From: Pedococcus sp. 5OH_020
GTDB lineage: Bacteria; Actinomycetota; Actinomycetes; Actinomycetales; Dermatophilaceae
Length of the DNA: 64,000 bases
Reading direction: 5' to 3'
NCBI RefSeq assembly: GCF_027812955.1
Contig: NZ_JAPYZV010000007.1
Span: forward strand, 247,443 to 311,442
This document shows, in pieces, positions 17,081-25,316 of the stretch; position 1 is the first letter of the stretch; every line of letters begins with the position of its first letter. The position numbers and the translations under genes were made by a program. The notes below the pieces were generated by a model. It was not told the origin of the DNA. It saw nothing but the letters and a program-made list of their open reading frames with translations, and ran no database searches.

Positions 17081-18223
17081 GTGGTCACCAACGCCCTCCG
17101 CTCGCTATGGGCCGAGCCCCGCGCGGCCGACGCTCCCGACCGGATGTGGCGCGACTGGGTGCTGGTCGGGGTGGTCATGGTGACGGCGCTGCTCGAGGGG
17201 GTCTTCCGGGACGATGTCGCCTGGCGGCCGTTCGCGACGATCGTAGCTGTGGGCCTCGCGCCGGTGCTGTTCTGGCGGCGTACCCAGCCGTTGGCCTGTG
17301 TCGTGGTGGGCTTCGGCACCGCGATGGCGTTGGGACTGGCGACCCTGGCGGGCGGGCCCCGCAGTGTGGGGCTCCCCTCGCTGATCTACATCCTGGTGCT
17401 CGTCTACGCGCTGGTCCGCTGGGGCTCAGGGCGCGAGATCGTGATCGGGCTGACGGTGGTGCTGGTCGCTGCGGTCATCGGTACGGTCGCCGACTACACC
17501 GGCCCGTCCGACTTCGTCGGCGGGTTCGGCATCCTGACAGCTGCAGCAGCAGGCGGAGCGGCGTTCCGCTACCGCGCTGAGAGCTGGCGCCGGGCGTTGG
17601 ACCAGGTCCGCAGCCAGGAGCGGGTTGGCCTCGCGCGCGAGCTGCACGACATGGTTGCCCACCACGTCTCGGCGATCGCGGTGCAGGCGCAGGCGGGCCG
17701 GGCGATGGCCGGACAGCGACCCGAAGCGGGGCTCGAGGCGCTGGCGGTCATCGAAGGGGAAGCATCGCGAACGCTCGCGGAGATGCGGGCGATGGTCCGT
17801 GTGCTGCGCGAGGGAGCGCCGGCGGAGTACACCCCCCAGCCCGGCGTTGCCGACCTGGTGTCGCTCGCCCGCCGCGAACCGGTGCCGGTCGTCGACGTGG
17901 AGGTGCCGGGTGACCTAGGCGAACTTCCGCTCCAGGTCGACGCGGCGGTCTACCGGCTGGCGCAAGAGGCGCTGACGAACGCCCTGCGGCACGCCCGCAA
18001 CGCCTCGCGCGTGGAGATCCGGGTCGGTGAGGGTGGGGGAAGGCTGCGACTACACGTGACCGACGACGGACAGATAGATCCGGCGCGGGCGTCGAACCAC
18101 GGCTTCGGGCTGCTGGGGATGACCGAGCGCGTGCAGCTGCTCGGCGGCACACTACGTGCCGGGCCGACGCCTGGGGGCGGGTGGACGGTCGACGCCGAGC
18201 TGCCGACGGAGGTCCGCCGATGA
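17081..18223 (+). CDS. NarL-type sensor histidine kinase
   Basis: 380 aa. Four to five membrane helices occupy residues 27-165, with no large sensor domain. The HisKA_3 box RVGLARELHDMVAHHVSA places the phospho-acceptor at about H189. An HATPase_c region follows with N-box-like LAQEALTNALRHA and the late motif NHGFGLLGM. It starts at GTG 17081 and its stop overlaps the response regulator start. The gene diverges from the ABC exporter, so the kinase may sense a compound handled by that exporter. Confidence 0.9.
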   Translation: MVTNALRSLWAEPRAADAPDRMWRDWVLVGVVMVTALLEGVFRDDVAWRPFATIVAVGLAPVLFWRRTQPLACVVVGFGTAMALGLATLAGGPRSVGLPSLIYILVLVYALVRWGSGREIVIGLTVVLVAAVIGTVADYTGPSDFVGGFGILTAAAAGGAAFRYRAESWRRALDQVRSQERVGLARELHDMVAHHVSAIAVQAQAGRAMAGQRPEAGLEALAVIEGEASRTLAEMRAMVRVLREGAPAEYTPQPGVADLVSLARREPVPVVDVEVPGDLGELPLQVDAAVYRLAQEALTNALRHARNASRVEIRVGEGGGRLRLHVTDDGQIDPARASNHGFGLLGMTERVQLLGGTLRAGPTPGGGWTVDAELPTEVRR

Positions 18224-18876
18224 CGGTGCGAGTGCTGGTGGCCGACGACCAGGATCTGGTGCGTACCGGGCTGTCCATGATCCTGGACGCCCAGCCCGAC
18301 ATCGAGGTCGTCGGTCAGGCCGCCGACGGCCACGCCGCGGTCGAGCTGGCGCGTCGGCTCCACCCCGACGTGTGCCTGGTCGACATCCGGATGCCCGGGC
18401 TCGACGGCATCGAGGTGACTGAGCTCCTCGCCGGGCGGGGCGTCCCGGACCCTATGGCGGTGGTGGTGATCACGACCTTCGACCTCGACGAGTACGTCCA
18501 CGGCGCGCTCCGGGCCGGCGCCCGAGGCTTTCTGCTCAAGGACGCCGGGCCGGAGCTGCTCGTCCAGGCCGTGCATGCCGCCGCCGTCGGCGATGCCCTG
18601 ATCGCGCCGAACATCACCCGGCGGCTGCTGTCCACCTTAGCCGCCAGGGGACTGTCGAAACGACGTGCTCAACCGATCGAGCCGCTCACCGAACGCGAGG
18701 AGGAGGTGCTGGCGCTGGTCGCCCGAGGCCGCACGAACGCCGAGATCGCCGCCGACCTTTTCATCGGCCTGACGACCGCCAAGACCCACGTCGCGAGCCT
18801 GCTGACCAAGATCGGCGCCCGCAACAGGGTCGAGATCGCGATGTGGGCCTACGACACCGGCCGGGTGGGGGACTGA
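18220..18876 (+). CDS. NarL/LuxR-family response regulator
   Basis: 218 aa. The receiver domain has acidic DD near residues 9-10, phospho-acceptor D55 (VCLVDIRMPG) and the conserved Lys in LLKDAG. The C-terminal LuxR-type helix-turn-helix reads LTEREEEVLALVARGRTNAEIA, then TTAKTHVASLLTKIGARNR. ATGA overlap with the kinase gene shows a co-translated two-component pair. Likely target is the divergent ABC exporter operon, which is inference from position. Confidence 0.93.
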   Translation: MTVRVLVADDQDLVRTGLSMILDAQPDIEVVGQAADGHAAVELARRLHPDVCLVDIRMPGLDGIEVTELLAGRGVPDPMAVVVITTFDLDEYVHGALRAGARGFLLKDAGPELLVQAVHAAAVGDALIAPNITRRLLSTLAARGLSKRRAQPIEPLTEREEEVLALVARGRTNAEIAADLFIGLTTAKTHVASLLTKIGARNRVEIAMWAYDTGRVGD

Positions 18877-18889
18877 CGCCGCCGTCCAA

Positions 18890-19130
18890 GGACTCGGAGA
18901 AGCCGTTCCGCCAAGGAAGCAGGATTCGATGAACGCGGTCTCGTCAAGGAGATGCGGCGCCAGCCGCGCATCGCGTGTGCGGTGAGCTGGGTGCCGTTGT
19001 CCATCCCGATATTCGCCAGTCAACACCCGGTTTCCGTGATCAGTTCTTCCAACACCACGCGGGTGTCGCCGGGGATCCGTTGGTCGGCAGCCGACATGAG
19101 GCTGGCCGCGTAGTGAGTCTTTTCGCCGCC
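18890..19130 (-). pseudogene. IS3-type transposase (integrase core) fragment
   Basis: Reading the minus strand gives VVLEELITETG, an in-frame stop, then NIGMDNGTQLTAHAMRGW, which matches the IS3 catalytic region around the second Asp (DNGxEL). A frameshifted continuation reads WRNGFSESLDG, matching the PWxNxFxESF block that holds the catalytic Glu. Frames change at least once and there is a stop, so it is a degraded remnant. The 265-base gap between the response regulator and MarR genes is otherwise empty. Confidence 0.55.
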
Positions 19131-19142
19131 AAAGGTTGGCGA

Positions 19143-19577
19143 TCACTGGTAGGGGTCGGTGATCTTCCGTAGGTCGGTGAGGGCTTCGCGCAGCAACTGC
19201 ATGCGCTCAGTGCCGAGGTGTGCGCGCCATTCCCTTTCGATGCGGTCCTCCTCAGCGCGGGCATGCGGGATGGCCTTCTTCGCGCGGGAGGTCATGCGCA
19301 CCAGGCGGGCCCGGCCGTCCGTGGGATCGGCAACGCGCTCTACGTAGCCAGCACGTTCGAGCTTGTCGACCAGGGCTGTCGCCGTCTGCTTGGCGATCTG
19401 GGCGCGTTCGGCGAGCACGCTCAGCCGGGTCCCCTCGGGATCGATGCCCATCATGAGCCGGCTCTGGGCGATCGTTAGGTCGCCGAAGCCCTGCTTTTGG
19501 AGCGCCTCGAAGATGCGGTTCGCGGCCGATCGCGAGGAGATGAACATCAGCAGGCTCGCCGGCAGTTCGCGCTCCAT
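19143..19577 (-). CDS. MarR family transcriptional regulator
   Basis: 144 aa winged-helix repressor. The DNA-binding core reads GTRLSVLAERAQIAKQTATALVDKLERAGYVER followed by the wing DPTDGRARLVRMT, shown here in parts. The start at 19577 fits the upstream AGAGG at good spacing better than the ATG at 19592. It diverges from two genes linked to mycothiol chemistry over a 74-base region holding nested palindromes, so it most likely represses both itself and those genes, probably relieved by an electrophile or phenolic ligand. Confidence 0.9.
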   Translation of the reverse strand: MERELPASLLMFISSRSAANRIFEALQKQGFGDLTIAQSRLMMGIDPEGTRLSVLAERAQIAKQTATALVDKLERAGYVERVADPTDGRARLVRMTSRAKKAIPHARAEEDRIEREWRAHLGTERMQLLREALTDLRKITDPYQ

Positions 19578-19591
19578 GTGACCTCTTCCCA

Positions 19592-19632
19592 TAGTCCTAT
19601 CAACGAACTATAATAGTTCGCTGCTAGGACTA
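19592..19632. promoter_or_regulatory. Nested palindromic operator and overlapping divergent promoters
   Basis: CGAACTATAATAGTTCG at 19604-19620 is a perfect palindrome around one central base. It is enclosed by TAGTCCTA (19592-19599) and its reverse complement TAGGACTA (19625-19632). TATAAT, a consensus -10 box, lies inside the inner palindrome, so repressor binding would block the promoter. Its placement between marR and the divergent nitroreductase gene points to MarR as the ligand. Confidence 0.75.
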
Positions 19633-19651
19633 GTTCTACCTCGGAGGCGTC

Positions 19652-20280
19652 ATGGCCGCGACACGCGACACGGTGGTCGACTTTGGTTCGACCCGGTGTG
19701 CCCCTACTCCTGGACTGCCTCGCGCTGGCTTCACGAGGTGGGCCAGCGCAGGCCGCTGACCGTGCACCACCACGTCCTGAGCCTCTACCTGTTGAACCAG
19801 GAGCGCACCGACATCGCGGCGGAGTATCGCCATAACGTCGAGACGAGCCGCGGACCTGCCAAGGTGGCAACTGCCGTGGTGACACGATGCGGCCCCAAGG
19901 CACTCATCGACTTCTACACCGCCTTCGGCAGGCGGGTCTTCGACGTATGGCGCCGACCCACCGCTGGGGAGTATCACGAGGTGATCGCTGCTGCCCTCAC
20001 CGAAGTGGGGCTGCCGGCCGACCTGGAGGACGCCATGGAGTCCGATGAGTACGACGAGGCCCTGCGCACCAGCCATGACGTTGGGGTGGGTCTGGTCGGC
20101 AGCGACGTGGGGACGCCCATCACGTCCATCGAGGGCGTCGCCTTCTTCGGCCCGGTCCTCAACGCCATCCCTCGGGGCCGGCGCGCAGTCCAAGTATTCG
20201 AGGGCGCGCGGCTTCTCGCGGGCTATCCGCAGTTCTTTGAGCTCAAGCGCACCCGGGTCCAACCCCCGGTCTTCACCTGA
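19652..20280 (+). pseudogene. Mycothiol-dependent nitroreductase, Rv2466c-like (DsbA fold), frameshifted
   Basis: An ATG at 19652 has GGAGG upstream and starts MAATRDTVVDF, then the frame shifts near 19682. Adding one base gives DFWFDPVCPYSWTASRW, the hallmark of the Rv2466c family of mycothiol-dependent, thioredoxin-fold reductases. The rest is intact: HHVLSLYLLNQ, DVGTPITSIEGVAFFGPVL, and the C-terminal FFELKRTRVQPP. The active site is CPYS rather than CPWC, so only one redox Cys is present. The missing base may be a sequencing error, because the remaining 194 codons show no decay. It is 11 bases upstream of another mycothiol-linked gene. Confidence 0.85.
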
Positions 20281-20291
20281 AGGAGGAAGAG

Positions 20292-20978
20292 ATGGCAACT
20301 CTGACCGCCACCGACGCAGACGCCCTGTGGGCGGGGGTCGACGACCAACGAGGCCGGACCGCCGCACTGCTCGAAGGCCTCACACCCGAGCAATGGGAGC
20401 ACCCGTCGCTGTGCGAGGGCTGGACCGTGCGACACGTCGCCGCGCACCTCACCATGCAGCAGCAAAGAGTGCGCGATGCGATGGGCTTCATCAGCCGTCA
20501 TCCGCGAATTCTGCGGAGCATGCCGTTGAACACCTTCATCCACGACGCCGGCGTCATGCAGGCGCAGGCCATGTCCACCGAGCAAATCGTCGCGGCCATC
20601 AGGAACGGCATGGGATCACGTCGACACAATCCCGGGCTCACCCCCCTGGAGACGCTGACCGACATCCTCGTCCACAGCCAGGACATCGCCATTCCCCTCG
20701 GCCTGCACCTGCCCATGCCGCCCGCACTGGGCGCCCTGGCCGCTACCCGTCGGTGGGACACCCGCGACACCTGGCTCGCCAGCGTCAACCACCGACTGCC
20801 ATGGGCCAACTGCCGGCTCACCGCCACCGACACCGACTGGAGCCGCGGCCAAGGACCCGAGGCGGCTGGCCCGATCGGCGCCATCCTGCTCCTGCTCACC
20901 GGCAGGACCGCCGCTCTAGAACAGCTCGCCGGCAAAGGCGCGGACGCCCTCCGTCTCACCCAGACCCGATCCGCGTAA
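20292..20978 (+). CDS. Mycothiol-dependent maleylpyruvate isomerase family protein
   Basis: 228 aa with the DinB-like helical fold of MDMPI proteins. The N-terminal LCEGWTVRHVAAHL and the later LTDILVHSQDIAIPLG motifs supply the three metal-binding His expected (HVAAH and VHSQD). The C-terminal TDTDWSRGQGPEAAGP is also typical. GGAGGAAGAG lies before the ATG. Members use mycothiol as a cofactor in isomerisation or detoxification. The gene follows the Rv2466c-like gene under the MarR-type operator, pointing to a detoxification operon. Confidence 0.87.
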   Translation: MATLTATDADALWAGVDDQRGRTAALLEGLTPEQWEHPSLCEGWTVRHVAAHLTMQQQRVRDAMGFISRHPRILRSMPLNTFIHDAGVMQAQAMSTEQIVAAIRNGMGSRRHNPGLTPLETLTDILVHSQDIAIPLGLHLPMPPALGALAATRRWDTRDTWLASVNHRLPWANCRLTATDTDWSRGQGPEAAGPIGAILLLLTGRTAALEQLAGKGADALRLTQTRSA

Positions 20979-21064
20979 ACGGACGGCACCGACGCTCACG
21001 CATGACCACGATCGGACTCTCACGTGGACGCCGGTCCGTCATGCCGATCAACGTGCGTCATATC

Positions 21065-22485
21065 GGCACCCCTCTGATGTCAAGAGGCGGGTTGGAGCGG
21101 CCTTGAGTCAACGGTCTTCCGCGTCAGTACGGGCGCGGGTAGCGTCGGGTGTGCGGGTCCGGGAAGTGGCTGATCCGAAGTGCCGGTGTGCGGGTGCGAG
21201 CCGGCCGCGCTGGATTGATGTGACGCCCCGCGGTGCCCTCCCGGGCCCGCCTCCACCTGCTCGCCCAGGCCGGCTCTGGCGTCGATGAGGAGCTGGCGAT
21301 AGATGGCGTCGGAGATGCGTCGCTCGAGGCAGCGCATGGCTTCTGCTCGGGTCTTGGCGGCGGCGAGCTTGCGCCGGTAGTAGGCCCGGCCGGGAGTCTC
21401 GAGGCGGATCTGGGTGGCCGCGGCGATGTGGATCATGTGGTTCATCCGCCGGTTCCCGGCCCGGGAGAGTCGGTGTCGGACGATCTCGCCGGAGGATGCC
21501 TCGATGGGTGCGGTACCGGTCCAGGAGGCGAACCGGTTGCGGTTGGCGAACCGGGCCACGTCGCCGACGTCGGCCAGCACGCGGGCCGCGACGACTGGGC
21601 CGACGCCGGGAAGTTCCATCAGGGTGGATCCGCGGGCCAGGACCAGCGCCTTGAGCTCCTTGGTCAGCGACTTGATCTTCTTCTCGATGCCGACCAGGTC
21701 GGTGAGCTGCTCGGCGGCGAGGCGGCGGCGGGTCTTGCCGGCCAGGTCCCGTGGCCGTACCGAGGCCAGGATTGTCTTGGCCTGCAACGCGGTGAGGTCC
21801 TTCTTCGCCTTACCGGGCCTCAGTTCCGAGAGCAGCCGTTGCAGCCGGTTGACGGCTTGGACCCGTGCCCGGGTGAGTTCCTCACGGCGGTCGGCCAGGA
21901 TCCGCAGCACCTCGAGCTCGGCGTCATAGGACAGCACGCGCAAACCAGAAGTGCGGACCGCGACCACTGCCACCGCATGCGCGTCGTGGGCGTCGGTCTT
22001 GCGGTTGTGACCGGTGTCGAACAACCGGGCCCGGGCCGACAGCTTCGCCGGCACGTCGACCACATGCTCGCCGTTGGCTAGGAGCCGTTGCGCCAACGGT
22101 CGGCCGGCGCCGTTGCTGCCTTCGACCGCCCAGACCCGCTCCGGCCAGGCGTGGACGTGCTTGCGCATCGCGGCGTACCCGACCTTGTCGGTGCCGAACC
22201 GACCCGTCGCCACCACCCTCTCGCGCTGGTCGACGACCCCGATGAACACCTTCGCCATGACTGCCTCGCTTCGCGCCGTTGTCGGTTTGAGAACGCCGGG
22301 CGAGCATTGCTACTGAGAGCTGGGCAGACCCCTCTGGAGCCACGCGCCGACACGGCGCCCGATGGGACCGCAAACCGATAGAGAGCCACACCAACAAACC
22401 GGTGGGCAGCCGCGAGGAGAGCAATCCCGCCGAGCACCTGGACCGAGTCTGGCCGGACACCGGTCCTGCCGACAATCGTCAAGTA
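21065..22485 (-). mobile_element. IS110-family insertion sequence copy 1
   Basis: The element spans a transposase gene plus about 225 bases of upstream sequence. The upstream end (around 22390-22485) and a CAGAGGGGTGCCG-type downstream end (near 21060-21075) recur at two other sites in this window (about 45345-46490 and 51573-53395), which defines the boundaries approximately. IS110 elements lack terminal inverted repeats, so the exact ends cannot be read. It sits between the mycothiol operon and the conjugation operon. Confidence 0.7.
21080..22258 (-). CDS. IS110-family transposase, N-terminal catalytic segment apparently deleted
   Basis: 392 aa. The DEDD half has WAVEGSNGAGRPLAQRL and NRKTDAHDAHAV. 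The C-terminal Tnp_20 half has LMELPGVGPVVAARVL, FASWTGTAPIEASSG and RRMNHMIHIAAATQIR. The N-terminus reads MAKVFIGVVDQRERV, whereas relatives usually read GVDPHK followed by about ten residues before VVD. The first catalytic Asp therefore seems missing through a small in-frame deletion, and activity is doubtful. A long low-complexity C-terminal tail is shared with the 45.5-kb copy. Confidence 0.88.
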   Translation of the reverse strand: MAKVFIGVVDQRERVVATGRFGTDKVGYAAMRKHVHAWPERVWAVEGSNGAGRPLAQRLLANGEHVVDVPAKLSARARLFDTGHNRKTDAHDAHAVAVVAVRTSGLRVLSYDAELEVLRILADRREELTRARVQAVNRLQRLLSELRPGKAKKDLTALQAKTILASVRPRDLAGKTRRRLAAEQLTDLVGIEKKIKSLTKELKALVLARGSTLMELPGVGPVVAARVLADVGDVARFANRNRFASWTGTAPIEASSGEIVRHRLSRAGNRRMNHMIHIAAATQIRLETPGRAYYRRKLAAAKTRAEAMRCLERRISDAIYRQLLIDARAGLGEQVEAGPGGHRGASHQSSAAGSHPHTGTSDQPLPGPAHPTLPAPVLTRKTVDSRPLQPAS

Positions 22486-22611
22486 GCCGCCATAACCCGC
22501 CCACCGACGTCTGACTGACCCGGACGTTCTCCATCTGATGGCCAGTTGCGAATCCAGTCGAGGAAGGGCCGCAGCGGTCCTCTCCGTTTCCGGAGTGCGA
22601 GCAGGATGCTG

Positions 22612-23265
22612 CTAAGAGTCGACGATCTCGCCAGTGCCGGTATCGATGGTCTGGCCGTCGACGACCCGGAGCCGTGGCGGCGTGCTTTCGTTGCTCGTTG
22701 ACGGCGGGCTGTGGTGTGCGGCATCTTGGTCGAATGCCTGCGCGCGTTGGGTCGTGGCGGGTTCGGCCAGGTGGCGCGAGTGGCGGCCTTTGGCTGGCCA
22801 CTGCTGGTGTCCGTCTTCGCAGTGGTCCTTGACCCTCTGACGCATCCGGTCGATGAACGCGGGGAGGGCGTAGCGGTGCCATTCCTCGAGGGCGTCGCTG
22901 CCGAGCGCCAGCGCGGCTCGTCGACGTTGGTCTGCCAGCACGGCTAGTTCACGCACCAGGTGCTCGTGTTGCGGCCAGCAGTGTGGGACGACACCGACGA
23001 CGTCCCACACGTACTCGCTGTTGAGCCAGATCGTGAAGGCGTCAAGCCAGTCCCACAGTTCACGGCGCAGCTGCGGACGCGTGAGGCTGTCCGGGTCCCA
23101 GGGCCGAGGGAGCATTTTGAGGCTGCCCAACGCTTTGCGCTGCTCGTCGGTCCCGTTGAGGGCGAGGTCGAGTTCCCGGTACGCCTGCTCAAGCTGGCGC
23201 CCAGGGTGCGGGAACGTGGCCACCATCGGGCCGGGTGTCGGGTCCGGGCTGCTCTTCGGGTTCAT
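22612..23265 (-). CDS. Conserved protein of conjugation locus, unknown function
   Basis: 217 aa, hydrophilic. It contains a Trp-rich block RRELWDWLDAFTIWLN, then EYVWDVVGVVPHCWPQH and ELAVLADQRRRAALALGSDALEEWH. I recall this pattern from genes next to VirD4-like proteins in actinobacterial conjugative elements, but no function is established. The start follows GGAGACGAGC at short spacing. It lies 14 bases after the coupling-protein stop, as the last gene of the conjugation operon. The C-terminus is disordered and charged. Confidence 0.65.
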   Translation of the reverse strand: MNPKSSPDPTPGPMVATFPHPGRQLEQAYRELDLALNGTDEQRKALGSLKMLPRPWDPDSLTRPQLRRELWDWLDAFTIWLNSEYVWDVVGVVPHCWPQHEHLVRELAVLADQRRRAALALGSDALEEWHRYALPAFIDRMRQRVKDHCEDGHQQWPAKGRHSRHLAEPATTQRAQAFDQDAAHHSPPSTSNESTPPRLRVVDGQTIDTGTGEIVDS

Positions 23266-23279
23266 GCTCGTCTCCGTCG

Positions 23280-24764
23280 TCAAGTCAGGTCGTTGGACAG
23301 GCCCCCTCGGCGAGCCTCGACGAGTGCGGCGGTGCGGCGGACATCGACCGACACGGTGGTGTGCCGGCTGCGCCCGAGGAGGGTCCTCGCCTGCTCCTGC
23401 TGCGCCAGGAGGCGGCGGCCGGCCCGTCCGTCGATGCACCGGGTGAGCCGGGCGATCATGGGTTTGCCGTTCTCGGACACGACCAGGGCGTGGCGTTCCT
23501 TCAGTTGCCGTACCTCTGCGGCGGTGAGGATGGGGATGTCCTCCGCGGTGGTGGTGCGGCCGCCCATCTGGCCGCTCTGCCAGCTGGTCCGCGAGATCCG
23601 CACCGGCCCTAGCAGGTCGGAGATCTCCTGGTTGAACGCGACGTCCTTCGAGCCGCCGAACAGGATCAGGTTGTTCGTCAAGCCGAGCAGTGTTTGAGCC
23701 TCTTGGTCCCCGAAGATCGCGGACAGCTGCGGCCTGGTCTGCGCGGCCCAGATGAACGAGATGCCAAGGGCGCGCTCGTTGGCCATCCGGGTACGCAGCG
23801 TCGGCAATGGCGCCGTGGAGGGCAGCTCGTCCAGGCAGGCCAACATGGGTGGGCACAGCCGACCCCACCGCGACGTATTCGCCTCGACCAATGCGGTGTC
23901 CAGCACGTGCTCCGCCACGGCGGTCATCAGCGGAGACGCGCTGGCGTATGGGTCCTCTCGGCCGAGCAGGTAGATAGTGCCGCCACGGCGGATCACGTCG
24001 ACGATGTCTGTGGCGCTGCGTCCCGGACCAGGAACGCACCGACGCCGGATCGGCTCTTGGAAGAACAGGCTCAGCGCCTGCTGCACCGTGGTGATCGTGT
24101 TACCGGCGGTGCGATCATCCCCGTGCAGAGCCCCATGGAGCAGGCCGTGCCAGAAGGGGGCAGCGTGAGGGTGCTCGCGCAGGATCTCGGTGGGGTCGGT
24201 GGCGCTCAGCGGGTTGGCCACCCAACGGAGCACGTCCTCCAGGTCCCGCCCGGTCAGCGCCGCGGCGTGAAAGTAGGCCTGGATCACCTTGGCGGCCTCG
24301 GCGGCGTAGAACCGGGCAGCGTCGTCGCCGTGCCCGCCAGCGACGGCCCCCTTCACGGTGCCCGCGGTGAATGCCTTGGCTCGGCGCTCGGCGACCATCG
24401 GGTCGACACAGCCGTCGATCGGATCCCACACCAGCTCCGGAAGACCGACCGCCAGACCGAACGGGTCGAGCACCACGCACGGTCGCTGCTCATCCTCCTC
24501 CGCCCGCGGCGCCTGCCTGGCGGTGATGCTGAGCAGCAGGTCGTCGACCTTGGTGAGCGTCACCAGGGCGGCTCCGGGTGCCCGCAGGAGAGCGGGGATG
24601 AGCAGGTCGAGGGTCTTGCCGCTGCCCTGCGGGCCGATTACACCGGCGGTGCGGTCCCACGGCACCCACAGCTTGCCGCCGCGCGGCTCCTGACCGTTGC
24701 CCAGTCGCCACCCAACCTGTTCGGGACGCAACGGTGCCCGCCGGCGGTCGCCTAGCAGCGCCAT
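23280..24764 (-). CDS. Type IV coupling ATPase (VirD4/TraG-like, TraM-recognition type)
   Basis: 494 aa soluble ATPase. Walker A GPQGSGKT is at residues 44-51 and Walker B MLACLDELPS around 308-316. Other coupling-protein features include VVLDPFGL after the first strand and ISFIWAAQTRPQLSAIFG near the sensor region. It lacks membrane helices; these are supplied by the gene just upstream, whose stop is one base from this ATG (TGAGATG). It feeds the DNA-relaxase complex to the transfer channel. No relaxase gene is seen in the window. Confidence 0.88.
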   Translation of the reverse strand: MALLGDRRRAPLRPEQVGWRLGNGQEPRGGKLWVPWDRTAGVIGPQGSGKTLDLLIPALLRAPGAALVTLTKVDDLLLSITARQAPRAEEDEQRPCVVLDPFGLAVGLPELVWDPIDGCVDPMVAERRAKAFTAGTVKGAVAGGHGDDAARFYAAEAAKVIQAYFHAAALTGRDLEDVLRWVANPLSATDPTEILREHPHAAPFWHGLLHGALHGDDRTAGNTITTVQQALSLFFQEPIRRRCVPGPGRSATDIVDVIRRGGTIYLLGREDPYASASPLMTAVAEHVLDTALVEANTSRWGRLCPPMLACLDELPSTAPLPTLRTRMANERALGISFIWAAQTRPQLSAIFGDQEAQTLLGLTNNLILFGGSKDVAFNQEISDLLGPVRISRTSWQSGQMGGRTTTAEDIPILTAAEVRQLKERHALVVSENGKPMIARLTRCIDGRAGRRLLAQQEQARTLLGRSRHTTVSVDVRRTAALVEARRGGLSNDLT

Positions 24765-24765
24765 C

Positions 24766-25215
24766 TCAGCGTCCCTTCCCGTAGAGATCCGGCCGGACGA
24801 CGGCGCCGACCTTGCGCAGCCGGCTCCGGCCGAGCAGCCGTTCGGCTTCCTCCCGCGTAGCCATGCCTTGGATTCGGCCGGGCCCCCACCGGCCGAGACC
24901 GACCTTGGCCACCCGGACGGTCAGGGTGAGGACCACCGCCTCGACTACGGCCACCCACACCCTGACTGCCGTCGCCCCGGCCAGGTGGGCGGCCGTGCCG
25001 CTGAGGCCTGCGCCGGCGTCCCCACCGAGCACTGCGGGCACGCTGGTGAACAGCGTCTCCCGGGAGGGCAGGATCAGCCCCCCTCCGGCGACGAGGTTGG
25101 CGCACGCTCCCCCGGCGTGGATCCCCAGGACCACCAGAAGGACCGTGGCGACGACTGCCGCCATGGGGATCTCCCAGGTGAACGGGTAGGGGTTGGTTCG
25201 TCGTGCTCGCTGCAT
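24766..25215 (-). CDS. Membrane partner of the coupling ATPase
   Basis: 149 aa with two hydrophobic segments (MAAVVATVLLVVLGIHAGGA, and VRVWVAVVEAVVLTLTVRVA) and a conserved C-terminal GMATREEAERLLG...RPDLYGKGR tail. In many coupling proteins this module is fused N-terminally to the ATPase; here it is a separate, translationally coupled gene. The start at 25215 is chosen for AGGAAG at good spacing; a GTG at 25236 is possible. Confidence 0.7.
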   Translation of the reverse strand: MQRARRTNPYPFTWEIPMAAVVATVLLVVLGIHAGGACANLVAGGGLILPSRETLFTSVPAVLGGDAGAGLSGTAAHLAGATAVRVWVAVVEAVVLTLTVRVAKVGLGRWGPGRIQGMATREEAERLLGRSRLRKVGAVVRPDLYGKGR

Positions 25216-25316
25216 GGGCTGCTTCCTTCCTGCCACCCAATGCCCGGGGGCGGCCCTGGGTGGTCACACCTGCGACATGCCCGCGCAAGCGTCCGCGCGC
25301 ACGGGACGTTCGGCCG

